Shown piece by piece: positions 59,897 to 64,000 of a stretch of 64,000 nt of DNA. Where the stretch lies: the NCBI RefSeq assembly GCF_000786105.1, contig NZ_JTEV01000020.1, positions 1-64,000 of the forward strand, written 5' to 3'. Each line of letters begins with the position of its first letter. The stretch's first letter is position 1. The position numbers were made by a program, and so were the translations under genes. This stretch comes from Bdellovibrio sp. ArHS. GTDB taxonomy: Bacteria > Bdellovibrionota > Bdellovibrionia > Bdellovibrionales > Bdellovibrionaceae. Under the pieces are notes generated by a model. That model was given only the letters and a program-made list of their open reading frames with translations. It did not search any database and was not told where the DNA came from.

Positions 59897-60256
59897 TTAA
59901 GCAGGGTAAGAGCACTCGGTCGAAGGGGTCTCTAAAATAGAAACGCGCGTTAACAGGGGTAAAGAGGGGAGTGCGCGGTCATAAACCCATTTTGCTAAAA
60001 GTTCCGAAGTGGGATTTTCCAAACCTTCGACTTCATTCAGTACGCGATGATCTATTTTTTCTAAAAGAGGTTTCATACGTGATTGAATGTCGTTGTAGTC
60101 AATCACCCAGCCAATTTTAGGATCGAGAGAGCCCACCAGTGTAAGAATGATTTTAAAGCTGTGCCCATGCAGGCGCGAACAAGGATGTTCGGCAGGAAGG
60201 TGAGGTAAGAAACGGGCGGATTCAATTTGAAAATGCTGCTTCAGTTCGAATTTCAT
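59897..60256 (-). CDS. queD: QueD-type 6-carboxy-tetrahydropterin synthase
   Basis: The ATG at 60256 gives 119 residues, preferred over a frame to 60301 that invades the divergent paralogue. Zinc ligands are His19 and HGH (His30, His32), and the catalytic Cys26 lies in CSRLHGH, the CxxxHGH pattern of QueD/PTPS-I. WVIDYNDI and HRVLNEVEGLENPTSE with the conserved Asn-Pro-Thr-x-Glu are present. It converts dihydroneopterin triphosphate toward queuosine. QueG at 24.3 kb supports a queuosine pathway. Confidence 0.9.
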   Translation of the reverse strand: MKFELKQHFQIESARFLPHLPAEHPCSRLHGHSFKIILTLVGSLDPKIGWVIDYNDIQSRMKPLLEKIDHRVLNEVEGLENPTSELLAKWVYDRALPSLPLLTRVSILETPSTECSYPA

Positions 60257-60285
60257 GTTATTGATATAAGCACTTTGAGGTGAAC

Positions 60286-60780
60286 ATGTCCACGACCACA
60301 TTGCATTTGGCGAAGCAGAATTTCAAATTTTCAGCGGCCCACTTCCTCATTTTCGATGAAACTCATGCGGAACGTCTGCATGGTCACAATTATCAGGTTC
60401 GTGTCGATATCAAAACGCCCGCCGAAGCCGAACTGCATGCGGAAGGTTATTTTCTCGATTTCAATGTCTTCAAAAAGTATATCAAAGCGCGCCTGGATCA
60501 GTGGGACGAAATTGTTCTGTTGCCCCAAAAGCATCCGGATATGAAATTTAAGCAAGTCGGCCCTTCCTTGGAAGTGACCTTTCGCGACCGCTTCTATGTA
60601 TTTCCATCTAATGAAGTGATTCTTTTGCCGGTGACAAACACCAGTGTCGAACAGCTGTCCCGTCTTCTTGCCGAGGATTTCTATTCTGAGTTCAAACAAT
60701 ACGGCGTTAGCAAAGTGCGCGTTTACGTGGAAGAAACGCGCGGGCAAGGGGCAGCTACGGTCGTCCCTGGGCCGGCGTAA
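60286..60780 (+). CDS. PTPS paralogue with ExxHGH active site (PTPS-III-like)
   Basis: The ATG at 60286 has a gaggtg site. The 164-residue protein keeps the zinc His19 and HGH (His32, His34), but the catalytic Cys is Ala28 and Glu29 stands in ERLHGH, the ExxHGH pattern. The chain is longer than QueD, with an insertion of about 30 residues (VLLPQKHPDMKFKQVGPSLEVTF). NTSVEQLSRLLAE replaces NPTSE. PTPS-III enzymes cut dihydroneopterin triphosphate to 6-hydroxymethyl-dihydropterin and replace FolB in folate synthesis, which I infer here. It is divergent from queD with 29 bases between starts. Confidence 0.82.
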   Translation: MSTTTLHLAKQNFKFSAAHFLIFDETHAERLHGHNYQVRVDIKTPAEAELHAEGYFLDFNVFKKYIKARLDQWDEIVLLPQKHPDMKFKQVGPSLEVTFRDRFYVFPSNEVILLPVTNTSVEQLSRLLAEDFYSEFKQYGVSKVRVYVEETRGQGAATVVPGPA

Positions 60781-61825
60781 GTTTTCCGCTGCGGACCTCT
60801 TCATAAGTCAGCTCGCGCACAATACGATAGCGCCAAAAGCAAATGCGGCCCCCTTCATTGAGCTTTGACATCAAACGCTCTTCCGTCAGGTCGGGGCTGC
60901 CATCACAATCGATATGGGCAAAGTCCGCGAAAGCATCCACTCTGTTTACGGACCACGAATAAGGAGCTTTGTCTTTGCCATAAAAGGCACGGTTGAAGCC
61001 GCCGTGCCCAAGTTCGATACCGGCCACCAGGATTTTTTCAAGCGAGGGATTTTGAATCTGTTCACGTGCGGTTTTAATTTGTGACTGGTCGGTAAAACCC
61101 ACCACGAAGGCTTCGTCGGCGCGGGCGTCTTTTGTCGATACCAAGAAATAGGTCTGTTGCGGCGGGGGCTCCAAAATGACCGGCGTCAGGCTGACGGACG
61201 GACTGGATTTTTCAGTGCCGTTGGCATCATAAAGAAGCAAAGAGTGAAGGCGTTCGGCAGCTTTGATTTCGATGCGCACCACGGGTTGAGAAAAGCTCCA
61301 CTTGAAGCTTTCCGTATCATAATAGTTTTCAAATAGAAGGGACTTTTCGTCGACCAAAGTTCCCGCTTTATTAAAAGCCTTAAGTTGAACTGAATTGGAC
61401 CTCAAGAAAAGGTTTAACAAATGCATTTTCACGGATTTAGTGTTGGCCGGCAAATAATGCGTTGCTAGCGGTGAGACTGTGGAAGTTAAAGGAATGCTTG
61501 GACTGCCTTCACAGGACGAGGTCACTTGCAGGCTTTTAGAAAAATACTTAAAAGAAGCGGCCATTTTAGTAGGCAGAAATTCACTTCCACGAATTTTAAT
61601 TTGAGAACGCGCTTCAACATCATAGTGAAGCTCTTGGATTTCTTGTTCGAATCGTGTCTGAGCCCATAGTCTTTCAGGCTCGAAGGACTTATTGGTGACA
61701 AAAACAGTGAGGCGTTCGGGCTCACAGTAAGCCGGAAGGTAAACCACTTCCGAGGCGTGGGCAGAAAGGCCAAAAACTAAGATCCAAGCGCTGAGAGTCA
61801 ATGAAGTCTTAATACCTAAATCCAT
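60755..61825 (-). CDS. Exported protein with BP74-like C-terminal domain
   Basis: The 356-residue protein has a signal peptide (TSLTLSAWILVFGLSAHA). Residues 20-215 are beta-rich and unrecognised. Residues 225-345 resemble the BP74-type domain: FLVSTKDARADEAFVVGFTD, then AREQIQN, VAGIELGHGGFN, YSWSV, FADFAHIDCDGSP and GGRICFWRYRIVREL. That domain occurs in secreted bacterial proteins and slime-mould proteins. Its function is uncertain, possibly calcium or calmodulin related. The 3' end overlaps the convergent PTPS paralogue by 26 bases. Confidence 0.75.
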   Translation of the reverse strand: MDLGIKTSLTLSAWILVFGLSAHASEVVYLPAYCEPERLTVFVTNKSFEPERLWAQTRFEQEIQELHYDVEARSQIKIRGSEFLPTKMAASFKYFSKSLQVTSSCEGSPSIPLTSTVSPLATHYLPANTKSVKMHLLNLFLRSNSVQLKAFNKAGTLVDEKSLLFENYYDTESFKWSFSQPVVRIEIKAAERLHSLLLYDANGTEKSSPSVSLTPVILEPPPQQTYFLVSTKDARADEAFVVGFTDQSQIKTAREQIQNPSLEKILVAGIELGHGGFNRAFYGKDKAPYSWSVNRVDAFADFAHIDCDGSPDLTEERLMSKLNEGGRICFWRYRIVRELTYEEVRSGKLTPAQGRP

Positions 61826-61865
61826 ATAGACTTCAGATCGGTCTTGCTCCCGGGAACTTAACCTT

Positions 61866-61885
61866 TGGTCCTAAAATCAGGACCA
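61866..61885 (+). promoter_or_regulatory. Perfect dyad upstream of the feo genes
   Basis: tggtcct and aggacca pair perfectly around a six-base centre. It lies between the divergent exported-protein gene and feoA, so it could be an operator for either. It does not look like a Fur box. Confidence 0.35.
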
Positions 61886-61923
61886 TGGTAGGGCTCACAT
61901 TTCCTCTTCCTAGGGTGGGGGAA

Positions 61924-61989
61924 ATGATCTTGGTTCTCATTTTGTTTTCAGTTGCCTGTCACACACCTAAAGAACTTCCTTTTGTCTGA
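61924..61989 (+). CDS. Possible 21-residue lipoprotein
   Basis: The frame from ATG 61924 to TGA 61989 encodes a hydrophobic stretch ending in a lipobox (LFSVAC) and a nine-residue tail. A gtggggg site precedes the ATG closely. Very small lipoproteins of the entericidin kind look like this. It lies directly upstream of feoA on the same strand. With so short a frame, chance is a real alternative. Confidence 0.4.
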   Translation: MILVLILFSVACHTPKELPFV

Positions 61990-62031
61990 GGGAGCCCTTA
62001 ACTAAGAAGCTGACTGATTCAGGGAAACTCT

Positions 62032-62262
62032 ATGAACTTACTCGATAAATCATTAAGGCCGGGCCAGAAGGTGGAAATCACGGGGTTTGCGGCAGACAAT
62101 GTCTTTCGTGAACGTCTGCATGAAATGGGACTAAGGGTCGGAATGCTAGTGACCATTCTCGGTCGCGCTCCTTTTGGGGGGCCGCTTTTGATCCGCTTTA
62201 ACACGAGTTTTCTGGCTTTGCGAAATGAGGAAGCGGCATGCGCGCGAGTGAAACTGAACTAG
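62032..62262 (+). CDS. feoA: FeoA-family ferrous iron uptake protein
   Basis: The 76-residue protein has the FeoA SH3-like fold: SLRPGQKVEITGF, RERLHEMGLRVGMLVTIL, LLIRFNTSFLALRNEEA. FeoA supports the FeoB transporter. Its 3' end overlaps feoB by 25 bases, so the pair is coupled. Confidence 0.92.
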   Translation: MNLLDKSLRPGQKVEITGFAADNVFRERLHEMGLRVGMLVTILGRAPFGGPLLIRFNTSFLALRNEEAACARVKLN

Positions 62263-64000
62263 CAATCGAACAAAAGTCCATCGCGCTGGTGGGCGCCCCA
62301 AATTCTGGTAAAACTACCCTATACAACTGGTTGACGGGATCGCGCTTTAAAACCGTGAACTATCCCGGCGCGACGGTTGAGTTTTCTTTAGGTCATTTGG
62401 CGTCGCATTTGGGCGAGTCCCACATGATGGTCATGGATACTCCCGGCACTTACAGTCTGCACCCGAAAAGTGCCGACGAGTGGGTGACATTAAAATCTAT
62501 TTATGAAAATCCGAAAGTTAAAAGGATCGATGGGATTATTGTCGTCGTCGATGGGACGCAGATTTCTCGCCACCTGCAACTGGTGATGCAGTTGCGCGAA
62601 ACGGGATTTCCGATGATGGTGGTTATCACAATGTCGGATTTGCTGCGCAAAGAAGGTATCGAGATTGATCTTCCTTATCTGCAAAAGACCCTGGGTTGTT
62701 CCGTTTTGCAATTTGATGGTTTGTTAGCTGGCGGCCTTAAAGAAATCGTCGCCGAAGCCAAGAATCTTCATTGGAACAAAGAGCCTTCGCGCCCGGTTCC
62801 GTGGAGTTTTGAAATCCAGGAAACAAAACTGGCGCAATGTGAGCAGATTGCCAAAGAGGCTTTGACCCACAAGACGGATCACGCGCAAGAGCGTCTGAAC
62901 CGCATCGTCGCCACGACTGAAAAGATCGATCGCATCCTTCTACACCCGGTTCTGGGGTTTGCCCTGTTTATCGTGATCATGGGGGCGTTGTTTTCGAGCG
63001 TTTACTGGATGGCGACGCCTTTCATGGATCTGATTGATGGATGGTTCACGATGGCCAACGAGTGGGTGACGGCCTTGGCTCCGGGCGCTCTTTGGACGGA
63101 CTTTTTGGCAAATGGAGTCATCACAAGCTTTGCGGCCTTCATGGTTTTCGTGCCACAGATTTTTATTTTATTTCTGGGAATTGGAATCTTGGAAAGCACG
63201 GGGTATTTAGCCCGGGCAGCGACTTTGATTGACCGACCTTTTTCCGCGTTAGGAATGAGCGGTCGTTCCTTTGTGCCTCTTCTTTCCGGCTTTGCCTGTG
63301 CCGTTCCGGCGATTATCGCCACTCGCAATATTCCTTCCACGAAGGATCGTTTAATCACGGCTTTTGTCATTCCCTTGATGAGCTGTTCCGCGCGTCTGCC
63401 GGTTTATGCTTTATGTATCGCCTTTTTGTTTCACGGCGAATCTTCAATGAAAGCGGGCTTTGCCTTGGCGGCTCTTTACATCGGTTCGATGTTCTTGGGA
63501 GCCTTGGCGGCAGGGGTGGTCAGTAAATTCATTCCTCGTTCGGAACCTTCATTGTTTATGATGGAGCTTCCTATCTATCGTCGACCCAAAATCCGCGTTC
63601 TTGTTCGTCATGCATGGACCCGAACTCTGTCTTATGTGAAGCGCGCCGGGCCTTTGATTTTTGCTTTTGCTGTGGTGATTTGGGTGGGGTCGACCTTTCC
63701 GAACTACAAGACGGAAGATGCGCATCAGAAGTTGGAAGAAAGTTACGTGGGTCAGATGGGGAAATTCATTGAACCCGTAGTGGCTCCGATGGGTGTTGAT
63801 TGGCGCGTGGGCGTAGGACTTATTTCGGCTTTTGCCGCCCGTGAAGTTTTTGTGTCCTCGATGGCAGTGACATTTAATATCACAGACACCGATGAAGACT
63901 CCCAGCAGGAGGCGCTGTTGACGCAAATGAGTCAGGCGACGAACTCGCAAGGGGAAAAGATCTTCACGGTCAGTTCCGTGATAGGCCTGATGGTGTTCTT
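62238..64000 (+). CDS. feoB: FeoB ferrous iron transporter, 3' truncated by window edge
   Basis: The frame starts at ATG 62238 (gaggaag site) and is open to the end of the window, about 587 codons. The cytoplasmic G domain has GAPNSGKTT (G1, about residues 19-27), then the switch NYPGATVEF and DTPGTYSL (G3). The G4 NxxD reads TMSD (ITMSDLL), so specificity may be altered. Membrane helices begin near residue 237. The Cys-containing GFACAVPAIIATR and CSARLPVYAL are the typical gate motifs. It carries ferrous iron across the inner membrane. Confidence 0.95.
   Translation, partial: MRASETELAIEQKSIALVGAPNSGKTTLYNWLTGSRFKTVNYPGATVEFSLGHLASHLGESHMMVMDTPGTYSLHPKSADEWVTLKSIYENPKVKRIDGIIVVVDGTQISRHLQLVMQLRETGFPMMVVITMSDLLRKEGIEIDLPYLQKTLGCSVLQFDGLLAGGLKEIVAEAKNLHWNKEPSRPVPWSFEIQETKLAQCEQIAKEALTHKTDHAQERLNRIVATTEKIDRILLHPVLGFALFIVIMGALFSSVYWMATPFMDLIDGWFTMANEWVTALAPGALWTDFLANGVITSFAAFMVFVPQIFILFLGIGILESTGYLARAATLIDRPFSALGMSGRSFVPLLSGFACAVPAIIATRNIPSTKDRLITAFVIPLMSCSARLPVYALCIAFLFHGESSMKAGFALAALYIGSMFLGALAAGVVSKFIPRSEPSLFMMELPIYRRPKIRVLVRHAWTRTLSYVKRAGPLIFAFAVVIWVGSTFPNYKTEDAHQKLEESYVGQMGKFIEPVVAPMGVDWRVGVGLISAFAAREVFVSSMAVTFNITDTDEDSQQEALLTQMSQATNSQGEKIFTVSSVIGLMVF

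Noticed and set aside
61920-61945. Possible Fur box upstream of feoA (aaatga and tcattt)
   Set aside because: Only a six-base dyad with nine bases between; it does not match the 19-base Fur consensus.

Overview
The window looks like a chromosomal stretch of a predatory deltaproteobacterium of the Bdellovibrio type. This is inferred from gene content, not from a marker gene. The evidence is the many exported hydrolase-like proteins and lipoproteins, the degenerate HD-GYP and CheX/CheY signalling genes, a fused isobutyryl-CoA mutase, a protein of the deltaproteobacterial TIGR04552 type, and several exported families I cannot name. Genes are tightly packed, often with 1-13 base overlaps. I see no transposase, prophage, CRISPR array or rRNA gene.

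Layout. 0-3 kb: the 3' part of a Thr/Asn/Gly-repeat surface protein, an orphan gene and tRNA-Leu(UAA). 3.0-4.7 kb: an AT-richer module of two small exported-protein genes, one of them frameshifted, bounded by copies of an inverted-repeat element. 4.7-6.7 kb: an RluA-type pseudouridine synthase coupled to a secreted HNH nuclease, then a Cys/His-rich lipoprotein. 6.8-12 kb: a TetR-TolC-RND efflux operon without an adaptor gene. 12-18 kb: SelO, a MerC-like membrane protein, a Tat-exported HiPIP, FadD, a proline-rich lipoprotein and Bcp. 18-21.8 kb: a four-gene operon with tryptophan 2,3-dioxygenase, a threonine-aldolase-like PLP enzyme, an arginase-family ureohydrolase and an exported protein. 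22-30 kb: two HD-GYP-type proteins that share an N-terminal domain, a small protein with a CheZ-like tail, QueG, a CCA-adding-type enzyme, an RDD protein, CheX, CheY and a one-domain LuxR regulator. 30-37 kb: a thioesterase, a lysozyme-fold exported protein, HflX, a chromate-type transporter and MaeB malic enzyme. 37-41 kb: thiolase and FadJ-type enzyme, separated by another copy of the inverted-repeat element. 41-48 kb: a lipoprotein metalloprotease, another lipoprotein, the TIGR04552-like protein, PlsC, a DUF962 protein and an SH3-like exported protein. 48.9-53.8 kb: hydroxybutyryl-CoA dehydrogenase, crotonase and IcmF. 54-64 kb: a GlsB-type membrane protein, a repeat-rich Arg/Tyr/Cys exported protein, a flavoprotein, Psd, two divergent 6-pyruvoyl-tetrahydropterin synthase paralogues, a BP74-like exported protein, and feoA-feoB, which runs off the window.

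Together the metabolic genes suggest a cell that lives on imported lipid and amino acids. FadD activates fatty acids, the thiolase, FadJ, Hbd and crotonase oxidise them, IcmF rearranges branched C4 acyl-CoA, MaeB links C4 acids to pyruvate, and tryptophan is opened by the dioxygenase. PlsC and Psd rebuild phospholipid. The least explained items are the inverted-repeat element family with its tRNA-linked module, the dioxygenase operon, the tandem-repeat exported protein and the cluster of degenerate HD-GYP proteins.
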